Of a stretch of DNA of 15,717 bases, positions 15,079-15,717 are shown one piece after another. Made by a program: the position numbers and the translations under genes. The stretch comes from Nitrospirota bacterium. Its GTDB lineage: Bacteria > Nitrospirota > Nitrospiria > Nitrospirales > UBA8639. Position 1 is the first letter of the stretch; every line of letters begins with the position of its first letter. The notes beneath the pieces are model-generated. The model was not told the origin of the DNA. It saw only the letters and a program-made list of their open reading frames with translations, and did no database searches. The stretch lies in NCBI GenBank assembly GCA_029881175.1, contig JAOUNC010000015.1, positions 1 to 15,717 of the forward strand. Direction: 5' to 3'.

Positions 15079-15717
15079 GAGTCCTCGGCATTGATGGGCC
15101 TTGGCCACTTCTTCAATGCCGGAGATCAGGGCGGCTGTTCTCATCGTCAGCTTTTTGTCCGCGGCTTGCTGGACGATGCGATGGAAAGCCTGAGTAATAA
15201 TCGCCCGTAGTCGACTATGGATATGGGCTTCTTCCCATGAAAACCGTTGGGCGTCCTGTGCCCATTCAAAATATGACACAATGACACCTCCCGCATTGGC
15301 CAAGATGTCAGGAATGACCATAATGCCTCGGTCATGCAGAATGGCATCAGCTTCAAGAGTGGTGGGGCCATTCGCGCCTTCAACGACAAATTGGCATTGA
15401 AGCTTTGGAGCGTTGATTTTGGTAATTTGTTCTGCCAAGGCGGCGGGAATGAGGACGCGGCAGGGAAGCGTTAACAGGTCTTCATCGAGGATGGGCTCTC
15501 CAAATTGTGTGAAGGAGGGCAAAGGTGATTTCTCTCTTTGCCGTTCGGTGAAGATGGCGGGAATGTCCAGCCCCTTTGGATTATAGAGCCCACCAAATCG
15601 ATCACTAATGGCAATGACCTTGGCGCCTTCTTCATGAAGGATCCGTGCCGCATGGGATCCGACATTTCCAAATCCCTGAATGACGATGGTGGTGTCAGCT
15701 ACGCTGAGTTGAAATTG
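15070..15717 (-). CDS. Glutamate/leucine dehydrogenase family protein, N-terminus cut by window edge
   Basis: The frame is open from the right edge to the TAA at 15072-15070, giving the last 215 residues of what is normally a protein of about 420. It covers the whole NAD(P)-binding domain: the Rossmann glycine motif in VIQGFGNVGSHAARIL (fragment residues 12-27), AISDRFGGLYNP, FVVEGANGPTT and DILANAGGVIVSYFEWAQD, the last two being signatures of glutamate dehydrogenase C-terminal domains. The catalytic Lys/Asp half lies outside the window. Glutamate is the likeliest substrate, linking 2-oxoglutarate and ammonia, but leucine, valine and phenylalanine dehydrogenases share these motifs. It converges on the aldolase gene with 20 bases between the stops. 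Confidence 0.93.
   Translation of the reverse strand, partial: QFQLSVADTTIVIQGFGNVGSHAARILHEEGAKVIAISDRFGGLYNPKGLDIPAIFTERQREKSPLPSFTQFGEPILDEDLLTLPCRVLIPAALAEQITKINAPKLQCQFVVEGANGPTTLEADAILHDRGIMVIPDILANAGGVIVSYFEWAQDAQRFSWEEAHIHSRLRAIITQAFHRIVQQAADKKLTMRTAALISGIEEVAKAHQCRGLYP

Overview
The window reads as an ordinary chromosomal stretch of a Gram-negative (diderm) bacterium. Base composition is roughly balanced. There are several lipoproteins, a Pal/OmpA-type protein, an envelope sugar-nucleotide operon and the MEP isoprenoid genes ispD and ispF. Protein style and gene order (a PIN/TRAM membrane protein joined to ispD-ispF, and FbaB-type aldolase) remind me of Nitrospira and relatives. That is an impression from memory; a search with any of the long proteins would settle it. 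I see no rRNA, tRNA, CRISPR array, insertion sequence or phage gene.

Layout. (1) Positions 1-2893, minus strand: a three-gene ABC exporter operon (ATPase, ABC-2 permease, GldG-like auxiliary protein cut by the left edge). Its likely promoter lies back to back with that of (2), a Pal-like lipoprotein at 3124-3804. (3) Positions 3996-6832: an envelope-flavoured stretch of small exported proteins. It holds a four-cysteine secreted protein, the apparent remains of a lipoprotein gene, an ElyC/YdcF-family (DUF218) membrane protein and two short lipoproteins that converge on each other. (4) Positions 7014-10625: a HAD phosphatase of the KdsC type, a bifunctional mannose-1-phosphate guanylyltransferase/mannose-6-phosphate isomerase and a phosphomannomutase. 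The last two enzymes can carry fructose-6-P through mannose-6-P and mannose-1-P to GDP-mannose for surface glycans. (5) Positions 11032-13987: PIN/TRAM protein, ispD (overlapping the previous gene by 8 bases), ispF and cysE, closely packed and probably co-transcribed. (6) A class I fructose-bisphosphate aldolase (14126-15049) converging on a glutamate/leucine dehydrogenase-family gene cut by the right edge.

About half of the genes are housekeeping enzymes with intact catalytic residues. The least explained part is 3.8-6.9 kb: exported proteins I cannot name, one apparently decayed gene, and 600 bases without an intact gene that contain two neighbouring hairpins. I found no clear evidence of a new defence, mobile or regulatory system. 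The findings are modest and scored accordingly.
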